Below are positions 43,519 to 52,300 of a DNA stretch of 64,000 bases, piece after piece. The position numbers and the translations under genes are program-made. Position 1 is the stretch's first letter; each line of letters begins with the position of its first letter. The stretch comes from Woeseiaceae bacterium. GTDB lineage: Bacteria; Pseudomonadota; Gammaproteobacteria; Steroidobacterales; Woeseiaceae. The stretch lies in contig JANQMR010000037.1 in assembly GCA_028279985.1 (NCBI GenBank), positions 186,001-250,000 of the forward strand, in the 5' to 3' direction. A model generated the notes under the pieces. It ran no database searches. It saw only the letters and a program-made list of their open reading frames with translations, and was not told where the DNA came from.

Positions 43519-44733
43519 ATGGAAACGACAATACAAAACCCGATGACCGTTTTTTCGTTCCTGGCACTGATCTGTGCCGGCATCTACTGGAGCACGCAAC
43601 AGGGATGGGCGAAAAAATTCTACAGCATCGTGCCGCCGATTCTGCTGGTTTGCTACATCCCCGCGATCTGTACGAATCTCGGAATCATTCCCGCCCAGTC
43701 CGCCGCCTACGAGTGGATGCGCGACTACCTGTTACCCCTGAGTCTTTTCTTGCTGATCATGGGCACCGACGTCCCGATGGTGCTGAGTGTCGGAAAAAAG
43801 GCCATCGTCGTCATGTTGTTCGGAACGCTCGGGGTGGTCGTGGGCGCGCCGATCTCATTGATGATTTTCCAGGATTGGTTACCGCCGGACATCTGGAAGG
43901 GCATGGCCGCCATCTCCGGGAGCTGGATCGGCGGCGGCGCCAACTTCGCCGCGTTGAAGGAATCGGTCGATGCACCGGACGGAATTGCCGGCGCGGCAAT
44001 CATTGTCGATGCGACAATCGCATTTACGTGGCTGGGTGTCTGGCTTTATCTGGCCAGATTCCCCAACCTGCTCGACCGTTTCTACAAAAGCGACTCGAGT
44101 GCCCTGGCAGATCTGGACCGTCGATTTCGCGATTACAAAAAAGCAACACAGCGAAGGCCTGAGATGGTCGACTTCATCTTCATGGTCGCAATTGGCCTCG
44201 GTGCGGCTGTGGTTTGTGGAGCATTTGCCGGCACGGTGTATCCCATCGTGCATCCCATCATCGAGGCGAAATCGTCAGCACTGGCCTCCGTGTTTTCCGA
44301 GTTCACCTGGTTGATTCTGGCGCTAACGACTCTGGGCATAGCCGTGTCTTTTACGCGCTTGCGAAATTTGGAACAGGCCGGCGCCTCGAATTTCGGATTC
44401 GCGGCGCTGTACCTGTTTTTCACATCCTTGGGCGCTCAGGCAGACCTCGCCCGAATCATGGACATGCCCGTGTTTCTCCTCGTCGGGGTCGTCTGGCTGT
44501 TCATTCACGTGGTGTTTCTGATGATAGGCGCATGGCTGATGAAAGCCCCGCTGTTTCTCGTGGCCATGGGCAGCGAAGCCAATCTGGGAGGTTATGCGTC
44601 AGCTCCTGTCGTCGCCTCGGCCTTCTACAAATCGATGGCTCCTGTTGGCCTTCTGCTAGCGATATTCGGCGGGATCATAGGCACCTATTGCGGTCTGCTG
44701 GCGGCGTTTCTCTTGCGCATGGTTGCAAACTGA
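43519..44733 (+). CDS. DUF819 family membrane protein, putative transporter
   Basis: The product is 404 residues with about 10-11 hydrophobic helices. LPLSLFLLIMGTDVPMVLSV, GSWIGGGANFAALKESVDAP and MGSEANLGGYASAPVVAS are DUF819 (YjcL-like) signatures. The paired GGGANF and ANLGG motifs suggest an inverted-repeat transporter fold. Function is unproven; its linkage to two deacylase-like enzymes and a TonB receptor points to transport of a substrate or product of that pathway. Confidence 0.85.
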   Translation: METTIQNPMTVFSFLALICAGIYWSTQQGWAKKFYSIVPPILLVCYIPAICTNLGIIPAQSAAYEWMRDYLLPLSLFLLIMGTDVPMVLSVGKKAIVVMLFGTLGVVVGAPISLMIFQDWLPPDIWKGMAAISGSWIGGGANFAALKESVDAPDGIAGAAIIVDATIAFTWLGVWLYLARFPNLLDRFYKSDSSALADLDRRFRDYKKATQRRPEMVDFIFMVAIGLGAAVVCGAFAGTVYPIVHPIIEAKSSALASVFSEFTWLILALTTLGIAVSFTRLRNLEQAGASNFGFAALYLFFTSLGAQADLARIMDMPVFLLVGVVWLFIHVVFLMIGAWLMKAPLFLVAMGSEANLGGYASAPVVASAFYKSMAPVGLLLAIFGGIIGTYCGLLAAFLLRMVAN

Positions 44734-45067
44734 TTGAAATGTCGTGCGCCTGAACCAGCGCTGCCCAGACCAAGCTGCGTCCCCATCGGGACAGGCTTGT
44801 CCTGAAAGCCAGCCGGTGTTGTCAATTCCAGACGCATAGATCGAAAACCTGTCAGCCGAGTCGAAAATTATTCGATTTATAGTACATCTGTCGAAAAACA
44901 CTCACGCACGTCGGTTTTTACTCGGAATCGCGGGCTTGAATCGAAATCTTTTCGTATGCCGTTTGTCGTTTCTCAGAAGCGGTGATCCCTCTGTGCCTCG
45001 ACAGGCATCGCGCCTATAGAAACTAGCACTCCCGGTCGCGATCCTTTTTGCGGGCCTGATCGATCTT
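44734..45067. other. Intergenic region with repeated TCGAAA words
   Basis: No gene is seen. TCGAAA occurs at 44841, 44861, 44891 and 44941, and TCGAAAATTATTCGA at 44861-44875 is nearly palindromic. These may be binding sites or chance in an AT-richer gap that marks the start of an accessory stretch. Confidence 0.3.
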
Positions 45068-45676
45068 CTAGCGGTGGCGCTCTACCGATTTGAACGCTCT
45101 GCTACGGCCCGCGAGCGCGCTGCGGATAACATCGGTCATCAGGCCGTGGTCAGATCGGTGCATACCGGCAATTGAGGCGTCCATCCACTGTTGCCTGTCT
45201 ATCCGGGTGATGTGCAGCGTGTGGCCTGCCCGGTGCGCCAGATTGCGTAAGAACAGCCGTTGGGTTCGACCATTGCCTTCCCGAAACGGATGCGTGATAT
45301 TGAGGTCATCGAGGTAGCGGGATGCCTTGGCCGCGAATTGCGCCGGAGGTAAATCGCGCAAATAGCTCTCGCCCTCAAGCTCTTTGAATACGCGGCGCAT
45401 TTCGCCATCAATACGCTCGGGTGGTTCAAAAAGCGAATGCCCCTTGGACATCGGTACAAGCCGTGGCTCGCCCGCCCACCCATAAACATCCTGAAACAGG
45501 TGATAATGGATGGCGCAGTATCCCTTATAGGTCATTGGAAAATCGAACGGACAGTAGCGCGCCCGGTTAAGGGTCTTGAGCCGCTCGAAACGCTCCAAGG
45601 CATGCGCGTCGCGCAGTCCGGCTTTGTTCTTCAGGACGGTGTAATCAGGGGGATAGCAGTAGGTTTCGTCGTTCAT
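45068..45676 (-). CDS. fic: Fic-family adenylyltransferase toxin
   Basis: The product is 202 residues. The active-site loop HPFREGNGRTQR is a perfect Fic motif (HPFx[D/E]GNGRxxR), with the His at about residue 131. MTYKGYCAIHYHLFQDVYGW, AGEPRLVPMSKG and YLDDLNITH are typical of the VbhT/FicT class. It should AMPylate a host target such as gyrase or topoisomerase IV. It overlaps the antitoxin gene by 4 nt. Confidence 0.9.
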   Translation of the reverse strand: MNDETYCYPPDYTVLKNKAGLRDAHALERFERLKTLNRARYCPFDFPMTYKGYCAIHYHLFQDVYGWAGEPRLVPMSKGHSLFEPPERIDGEMRRVFKELEGESYLRDLPPAQFAAKASRYLDDLNITHPFREGNGRTQRLFLRNLAHRAGHTLHITRIDRQQWMDASIAGMHRSDHGLMTDVIRSALAGRSRAFKSVERHR

Positions 45677-45879
45677 TCCGCCGCAGCGGCAAGCGGCACG
45701 CTCAATTCTCCCGCCAGAAAGGCGTCGATCATTTGGTTGCTCTGCGTCTCATCAAGACCCAGGTCGATCATATGCCGGAACAACGCTTCTTCTTCGCCAG
45801 TGAGGACCAGACCTTCAATGGCGTTGTTGGCCTTGGCGTCTTCAAAGCGTTGCAGCATCATTTGGCGCTCAGTGCTCAT
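45673..45879 (-). CDS. VbhA-like Fic antitoxin
   Basis: The product is 68 residues, located just before the Fic gene as VbhA-type antitoxins are. It carries KANNAIEGLVLTGEEEALFR. The class inhibitory motif is [S/T]xxxE[G/N]; here E-G is present but the S/T position is Asn, so inhibition may rely on the Glu alone. The rest is helical. Confidence 0.75.
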   Translation of the reverse strand: MSTERQMMLQRFEDAKANNAIEGLVLTGEEEALFRHMIDLGLDETQSNQMIDAFLAGELSVPLAAAAE

Positions 45880-46095
45880 ACTTCTATTTTATCATGCCTC
45901 GCTTTTCTGCCATAGGGAAAAATGCCTGTTATTCCTGCAGTTAAAGCGCATCCTTCAAGCAGTAAACGCGATGAACACGCTCCTATGTGCCCTACAGTTC
46001 CTTGAAAAGCATCGTGGAGCAAAACAAGGACGCCTACTATTTGCGCGGCACGGTGCGGGCCGGGGTACGTGGTACGGGCTTGGTTGAGGATAATG

Positions 46096-46142
46096 GATCG
46101 TGTACGAAAGTCCGCGTGAGCGGCGGAGCTTCGTACACGATC
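46096..46142. repeat. Hairpin with 13-bp perfect arms
   Basis: GATCGTGTACGAA (46096-46108) and TTCGTACACGATC (46130-46142) are perfect inverted arms around a 21-bp loop. There is no T-run on either side, so a recombination or protein-binding site is more likely than an intrinsic terminator. It lies in the non-coding gap between the Fic antitoxin and the 46174 gene. Confidence 0.6.
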
Positions 46143-46173
46143 GCAGAACGTACTAAACTACAATGGCGGCTGG

Positions 46174-46683
46174 CTAGTTTTGACCTTTCATTTCCGCTTT
46201 GTGCTTGAGGTTGAAGTACGCGAGGAAGAGGTTCACGTGCCTAGCATCATGCTTGTCGATCCAGTTATACGCCTCGCTCAGTTGCCGCTCAACAACTCGG
46301 CAGGCTGCGTCGGTCTGTTCGGCACGGCGGTCGCCCTCTTGACCTAGCGCTTCCGCCATCATTCTGACCAGGTGCATTGCGTCGCCGACCAGGGCCCGGG
46401 CCTCGGCGAGATGACTGGCATGCTCGGTCGCCGCAGAGAAAGACTCTCTGTCGAGGGCATTCTCCTTGTCGGACAGCATATCCGGAATGTAGTAGCCCTT
46501 GTCCTCCCTAACCTGCCATCTTGCCGGCGTATTCACGAGCGGATACTTGCCGCCACTCGGAAAGCACCGCACTTGGTCCGGTGGGTGCTCGCGCGCCGGC
46601 TGGCCGATCCGCCCTACTACGCTGTCAAGCGGCATTTCAGGGCTGTTTACATCGTAATTCGCAATAATTGTTGCATCATTCAT
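46174..46683 (-). CDS. Hypothetical protein
   Basis: The product is 169 residues from ATG 46683 (MNDATIIANYDVNSPEM). A longer frame to 46746 crosses the hairpin and is less likely. The N-terminal half is loop-rich with VVGRIGQPAREHPPDQVRCF; the C-terminal half is helical (HLAEARALVGDAMHLVRMMA, QLSEAYNWIDKHDARHVNLF). No family is recognised. It is preceded by a structured leader with an apparent terminator. Confidence 0.5.
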   Translation of the reverse strand: MNDATIIANYDVNSPEMPLDSVVGRIGQPAREHPPDQVRCFPSGGKYPLVNTPARWQVREDKGYYIPDMLSDKENALDRESFSAATEHASHLAEARALVGDAMHLVRMMAEALGQEGDRRAEQTDAACRVVERQLSEAYNWIDKHDARHVNLFLAYFNLKHKAEMKGQN

Positions 46684-46804
46684 CGTTCTGGTCCTCCGGT
46701 TGAGGCCAGCGCAGGCACAAAAAAACACGACGCCCAAGACGGGCAATCGTGCTTTCCTTTGATAGCATGTCGTAAGCCATCGTCAGCACCTTGTTTGCTG
46801 GCAT
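46676..46804 (-). CDS. Possible 42-residue leader ORF
   Basis: The ORF starts at ATG 46804 and its TGA (46676-46678) overlaps the start of the 46683 gene by 8 nt. The product would begin MPANKVLTMAYDMLSKEST and end WPQPEDQNDE. A terminator-like hairpin lies inside it and another hairpin just upstream, so translation of this ORF could decide whether transcription reaches the next gene. Coding potential is unproven. Confidence 0.3.
   Translation of the reverse strand: MPANKVLTMAYDMLSKESTIARLGRRVFLCLRWPQPEDQNDE
46719..46751 (-). terminator. Intrinsic-terminator-like hairpin before the 46683 gene
   Basis: On the minus strand the stem CACGATTGCCC pairs with GGGCGTCGTG around GTCTT and is followed by seven T. 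It is 36 bp upstream of the hypothetical gene's ATG. A second stem, GAGGGG/CCCCTC at 46818-46835, lies between it and a TATAA-containing promoter-like stretch near 46850. Confidence 0.55.
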
Positions 46805-47071
46805 GGTCAGGGCCGTTGAGGGGCGGCAACCCCTCTTCGGTCCGCCTTTTATAACACATTTTGGCTGGCTGGGTGGTGGCAAACTCGTCGTGACGAAATC
46901 GAAAGTCAGCAGGGTAATGGCCTTCGGTATGACGACTGTTCACAGTCTATGCGACGCATCTAGTGCCATCCGATTCCGGTGCATGTGCGCCCAAACCGGT
47001 CACCTTAAATTGGTAGAATCGGCTGGTTACGATCCAAGACTAATCTGTTGCGCCAGCTTGAGGATATATCG

Positions 47072-47983
47072 ATGAATAAAACCTTGCCGGCAATCGCCGG
47101 CGGAGTATTGCTGATCTCATCCAGCGGCATAGTATGTGGTCAAGATTCGATCGACTTGCCACTTGTCGTACATTCCGGAGATCGGCTGCTAATAGAATAC
47201 TCATATGAGCGTAACGACAACGGCCGAGCTGTAAAGGGAGATATCGTCGCTGAAATTGCGATTGGCGATGTCGGAGATGACAGCTTCCGCGCTACTTGGA
47301 CGACAAATTCGGCAGATGTTGGCGGAGTTCGTATCGATACGAGCAGCCCGGAGGCCAGTGCCCTCTTGCTGGGCGTTCCGATCAAGTACATAGCCGACTA
47401 TGACGGCACCCCGGTACGAATCGAAGACAAGAACCAACTGCTAGATACTCTCTTGGAGACGCCGCTCTTTAGTTCCGGCAACGCTGAGGCCGTTGCCTCA
47501 ATGCGGTCACTGTTTGACTCTATGTCCGAGGAGGCGCTGGCTCAGTTATTCCTGAAAGTGCCTTCATACATGGCTCTTTGCCAAGGCACGAGTTTATCGC
47601 TTGGCGAGCGAAATGAGGCTACGGTTCAAATTCCAAGCCCCTTGGGCGGCGTGCTAGTCGACGCTGTCGTTTCTTACTCGCTCAACATATTTGATGCGCA
47701 AAGAGGAAAAGCGCACATCGAGTACCGTCTCATGTTGGATCCGGCAAGTGCGAAAGAAATCGTAGCGGAGCTTCTCGACCAGATAGACAGCCCGAACAAG
47801 CCCCCACAATCTGCAATCGCGGGAGCATCGATTGAGCGAAATGACTCGGCAAGCTGTGAAGTCAGCACCGAGAACGGATGGGCGGAGTCGGTCAGATTTA
47901 TCACAAAGATTAAGACCTTGGACCACTTCAGGTCGGAGACATTTCTCGTCTCCGTGTCACACAGCCCAATGCGAAGAGATTGA
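47072..47983 (+). CDS. Exported protein of unknown function
   Basis: The product is 303 residues from ATG 47072, with GAGG 8 nt upstream; an earlier in-frame ATG at 47048 lacks support. The signal peptide is LPAIAGGVLLISSSGIVCGQ; the Cys near the cleavage site leaves lipidation open. The mature part is beta-rich (GDRLLIEYSYERNDNGRAVK, VVSYSLNIFDAQRGKAHIEY), resembling uncharacterised periplasmic beta-sandwich proteins. No operon partner is seen. The 250 bp after it holds nothing recognisable. Confidence 0.65.
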   Translation: MNKTLPAIAGGVLLISSSGIVCGQDSIDLPLVVHSGDRLLIEYSYERNDNGRAVKGDIVAEIAIGDVGDDSFRATWTTNSADVGGVRIDTSSPEASALLLGVPIKYIADYDGTPVRIEDKNQLLDTLLETPLFSSGNAEAVASMRSLFDSMSEEALAQLFLKVPSYMALCQGTSLSLGERNEATVQIPSPLGGVLVDAVVSYSLNIFDAQRGKAHIEYRLMLDPASAKEIVAELLDQIDSPNKPPQSAIAGASIERNDSASCEVSTENGWAESVRFITKIKTLDHFRSETFLVSVSHSPMRRD

Positions 47984-48234
47984 GCCCGGAAGTCAGCGTC
48001 TGCCCGCTTCTGGCTGGGCCCAAACCTCAGTTCCGCCGGATCGTCTGTAACCGGAAGGAAAAACGATACGCCAAGAACGGGGCGCGACCGAATAAGTCCT
48101 ACTTAGCGATCAGCGCACTTGATCTATCATTCCTTCAAAAGTATATTCGTCCGATGGAATATCTAAGCAACCTTGGATGCTTGCGCAAGTCGTACACGCA
48201 GTGTGCGACTTGATCGAACCGTTACTCAATCGGA

Positions 48235-48594
48235 ATGGCCTACGACGCTGAGTACACAAACGAGTTTGGCGGATGGTGGGAAGTCCTGTCCGAAGGTGAA
48301 CAGGACGCGGTCGATCGATACGTTTTGATGCTCATGGAAGCCGAACCTCACCTGGGGCACCCGTATAGCTCGGGTATTGAATCATCGAGACACTCTCACA
48401 TGCGAGAACTCAGAATTCAGTACAGAGGAGAACCGTACCGAGTGTTCTATGCGTTTGACCCGCGGCGAATAGCAATATTGCTAATCGGTGGCTGCAAGAC
48501 CGGAAACAAGCGATTCTACGAAAAGATGGTACCCATCGCCGATGACCTCTATGACACGCATCTGGAGGAACTGCGACGGGAAGGAGAGTTGTAA
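48235..48594 (+). CDS. RelE/HigB (phage Gp49-like) toxin
   Basis: The product is 119 residues. SEGEQDAVDRYVLMLMEAEP, HMRELRIQYRGEPYRVFYAF and ILLIGGCKTGNKRFYEKMVP match the Gp49-like HigB family of ribosome-dependent mRNA nucleases. The stop overlaps the next ATG (TAATG). Confidence 0.88.
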   Translation: MAYDAEYTNEFGGWWEVLSEGEQDAVDRYVLMLMEAEPHLGHPYSSGIESSRHSHMRELRIQYRGEPYRVFYAFDPRRIAILLIGGCKTGNKRFYEKMVPIADDLYDTHLEELRREGEL

Positions 48595-48923
48595 TGGCTA
48601 AGAATTACAAAGTACTACGCAACAGCATGTCACCAGAACGTCGCGCCGCCAACGAGGCCGCAGCAAAGGAGATGCTGGCTGAGATGCCCATGCACGCGCT
48701 GCGCGATGCGCTGCATTTTACCCAGCAGCAGCTCGCCGAAGAACTTGGCATCAAACAGGGTTCCATCTCCAAAATGGAGCGCCGCCCGGATCACCTAGTC
48801 TCGACCTTGCGCCGGTTTGTTGAGGCCATGGGCGGTGAACTGGAGCTTCGTGCCCACTTCCCCACCGGCTCGGTGAGCATTACCGAACTCGGTGACGACG
48901 ACGAGATGAAGAAGACCGCATGA
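48594..48923 (+). CDS. Xre-family antitoxin
   Basis: The product is 109 residues. The helix-turn-helix is LHFTQQQLAEELGIKQGSIS, KMERRPDHLVSTLRRFVEAM, followed by the usual GGELELRAHFPTG. It pairs with the preceding toxin. Its 3' end is exactly where a convergent HicA fragment begins. Confidence 0.9.
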   Translation: MAKNYKVLRNSMSPERRAANEAAAKEMLAEMPMHALRDALHFTQQQLAEELGIKQGSISKMERRPDHLVSTLRRFVEAMGGELELRAHFPTGSVSITELGDDDEMKKTA

Positions 48924-49057
48924 TGGGGAACAGTGGTACCACGACCATCGGGATGCCGGTACTGCTTGTGCGAGCCGCGCTGACGGACTTCCTCGAAGCC
49001 CAGATTCAACAGGATCTTGCTAACTTCTCGCGGTTTGAGAACAGGTACCTTCGGCAC
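48924..49057 (-). pseudogene. HicA-type toxin, 3'-truncated
   Basis: On the minus strand VPVLKPREVSKILLNLGFEE, VRQRGSHKQYRHPDGRGTTV, then PHH match HicA mRNA interferases, including the catalytic His in RGSHK. A GTG at 49057 or TTG at 49069 could start it. Homology ends at about 48927 where the frame enters the Xre antitoxin gene, so the last about 20 residues of HicA are lost. No HicB gene is present. Confidence 0.7.
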
Positions 49058-49091
49058 GTCAGACCGCAACGGAAAGCAAGGGATCGAACAG

Positions 49092-49317
49092 TCAGCGCCA
49101 TGCAGCGATAATAGCGCCCATGACCGACAGCAGCGCCACCATGTAGCCCGCGTCGATCAGGTACAGGCGAAGCGGTCGCAACGCAAGAAGGTAGTTGATG
49201 CCGAAGCTGGTTGCCACGAAGGCGAATCCGATCAGGATTCCAACGTTGAATCCGGACCCCAGGTCCGGCGAGGGGTGCAAATGGGTGACGAGATCGTCGG
49301 ATCGTGAGCGTTCAACA
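49092..49317 (-). pseudogene. DUF1761-like membrane protein, 5'-truncated
   Basis: The frame reads LVTHLHPSPDLGSGFNVGIL, FAFVATSFGINYLLALRPLR and LYLIDAGYMVALLSVMGAII, the C-terminal half of DUF1761-type small membrane proteins. The N-terminal helices are missing; the frame runs into the end of the RND pump gene. TTG 49280 would give 62 residues. Confidence 0.5.
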
Positions 49318-52300
49318 TCATGCGTCCACAGCCGCGACGGGCGCCGGGGCGGCCTTGAACAGAGCGAATAAATCTTCGCCTATGGCCAGCAGAACCGGCA
49401 CCAGAATCAGCATCAGCGCCGTTCCAAAAAGCTCTCCGAACGCCAGTGACACAGCCGCCGGGATAAGGTACTGCGCCTGTTCCGAGGTTTCGGTCAGCAA
49501 TGGCGTGAGGCCGATGACAGTGGTGGCAGTCGTCAGGAAGATCGCGCGAAAGCGAGCGGTACCGGCCTCGTGCAGCGACTTGTGCACGTCCTCGCCGGAT
49601 TCTCGCACCTGGTTGTAGCGGGTGATCATGACCAGGCTGTCGTTCACGATCACGCCGGTCAAGGCGAGCATTCCGAAAAACGAAAGCAGCGACAGCGACA
49701 CGCCCATAATCATGTGGCCGACCGCTGCGGCGACGAAGCCAAACGGCACGATCGCCAGTATCACGAGGGGCTGCCAATAGCTCTTCAACGGCACCGCCAT
49801 CAGAATGTAGATCAGCGCCGCTGCAAGGATCAGCGCCTTGATCAGTCCACCGCGAATTTCACCCATCTCCTCCAGTTCGCCGGCGGCAACGATCTCGAGG
49901 CCCGGGTATCTGTCGACGAGCGCCGGAACCAGTCCTTCGAATATCGCCTGACCCACCTCCTCGGGTGCCACGACACTGCGATCGACCGACGCGGCCACGG
50001 TATTCATACGCTTGCCGTCGCGTCGCGTCACGCTGCCGGACGCATAGGCACCTTCTATCTCCGCGACGGCGACAAGCGGAACCCAGGAACCCGACGAGCT
50101 GCGAAGGTGAGTCTTCATCAAGTCGCCGATCGTGTCGCGGGCCGCGAGGGCGTTCTGGACGACGACACGCACCTCCGCCCCATCGCGTCGCACGCGGGCC
50201 ACCTCGGACCCGCCGAAGCCATAACCGATCTGACTTGCCAGTGTCTCGGCGGTGAAGCCGAGAGTTCGCGCCTCGGGCCTGAGGCGAAGCCGCAATTCCG
50301 GCTGGCCGCCATCGAGATCGTCGCGTATGTTCGAGACGCCCTCGAGCGAGGTCAGGAAACCCCGGATCTCGGCGCTTGCCTGCCGTAGGAGTTCCTTGTC
50401 CCGCGATACCAGGCGAATCTGGAAACCGCCTGCCAGGGCCTCGGAGCCCGTGAACTCCAACTCCGTGGCGCCTTCCACCTGTCCCACCCGCTCGCGCCAT
50501 TCCCGTACGACTTCCAGCACGGGGACAGCCGGTCGCTCTGCGACCGGAACCAGTTCGGCATAGATCTGGGCACGCCCCGCGCCTTCGACGATCGTGAAGA
50601 AAGTCTGAATCGGCGCGATGTCCATGCCGGCGCGCGCGCGCAGTTCTTCGTTGAGTTGCCGGCCCGTGTTTTCGATCCAATCGACATTATCGGTGGTGAG
50701 GGCGAAAGGCGCGCGGGCATCCATTTCGAGACTGACGGTGACGACCTGGCCCGGCACATCCGGGAAGAACACGGTCTCGACCTTGCCCTTCGCCATCAAG
50801 CCCAGCCCGCCGGCAGCCGCCGCGATGAACAGAATCAAAACAGCGTATCGGTGGCGTAGCGACGCTACGAGCGCGGGTCGGTACAAACGATCGCGAAATA
50901 CCGTCAGGCCGGCCTGCGCCGCGCCCTGCAGCGCAGCCCATAGTCGAGCCAATCTGCCTGTTCGCGGAGTGTCCAGCGGCGTGTAGGCAAGATGCGCCGG
51001 CAGGATCAGCTTGCTTTCGATCAGGGAGAAGATCAGCGCCAGAATCACGATTCCCGAGAAACCCGCCAAGACCTTGCCCAGCGCATTGTCGATCAACAGC
51101 ATTGGAAAGAAGGCGGCAATGGTGGTCAACACGCCGAAAACCGTGGCGACAGCCACGCGCTCCACACCGCGCTCCGTACCCTTGATGGGATCCTTGATGC
51201 GGCGCCGCTCCTCGAACACGCTTTCGCCGACCACGACAGCGTCGTCGACCAGGATGCCGAGCGCGATGATTAGCCCGAAGGTCGTGACGTCGTTGAGTGA
51301 ATAGTCCACCCATTCCGTTCCCGACACCGCAATGGCGCCCATGACCGAAATCGGGATGCCCAATGCCACCCAGAACGCCAGCCGTACATTCAGGAAGATC
51401 GAGAGCAACAGGGTGACGAGCAACAGACCCTGGAATCCGTTCGAGCGCAGGAGCGCCAATCGGTCGGCGATGTACTCAGCGCTATCGCCCCAGACCGTGG
51501 CAGTGATATTCGTCGGCAACTGCGGTTCGAAGTCCTCGACGACGCCGCGAACGACGCGGCTGATCTCCAGGAGGTTCTCTTTCTGGCCGACCAGCACCTC
51601 CATGCCGATGGTGGGTTCGCCATTGAGACGGAACAGGTATTCGCCCTCGAGAAACCCGTCCTCGATCGTCGCGATATCGCCTAGCGACACGCTTGCGCCA
51701 CCGGGCCGCTCGATAATGGGCAGGCCGGCGTAGTCGGGCGCGTACAGTGCACGATCGTCGGCGCGAAGCAGGATGGTGCCACCCTCCGTGCGCAAGCGGC
51801 CTGCCTGAAAGTCGAGCGAGTTCGCTCGAACTGCGTCCGTGACGTCAGCGATCGTCAGACCGAAATGGCGCAGACGCTCCGGATCGATCTCGATCCGGAG
51901 GTTGCGGGGTATCAAACCCCAGATCTTCAGCCGCGAGAGCTCGGGCTGCGACAACAGCTCCTCTTTCAAACGTTGCGCCACCGTGTGCAGCGTCGCCGGA
52001 TCGGAATCCCCATGCAGATTCACATACAGCGCCGGAAAGTCGAAGGCCGATGTCTCGATGACGGGCCGGCGCGTTCGGTCGGGAAGATCGGGTATTCCGT
52101 CGACGCGTAGACGTACCCGGTCGAGCACGTCCTGTAAGTCCTCGCCCCCTTGCCGGCGAACCGAGATGCTCGCGAAACCGTTGGAGGACTGGGAGGAGAT
52201 GCTTCTCACACCGTCCAAACCCTCGAGCGCCTGCTCGATTTTCTGGGTGACCAACTCGTCGACCTGCTCGGCGGTCGCGTTGGGGTATTCGATCGAGATC

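Noticed and set aside
45996..46070. Fic C-terminal fragment on the plus strand
   Set aside because: Only about 20 residues look similar (SIVEQNKDAYY); too short to annotate, mentioned only as a hint.
46096..46142. Integron attC site
   Set aside because: The inverted repeat lacks the conserved GTTRRRY/RYYYAAC ends and no integrase gene is present.
48791..48923. C-terminal part of the minus-strand frame that starts as HicA
   Set aside because: Beyond about 48927 the reading is antisense to the Xre antitoxin and loses all HicA similarity.
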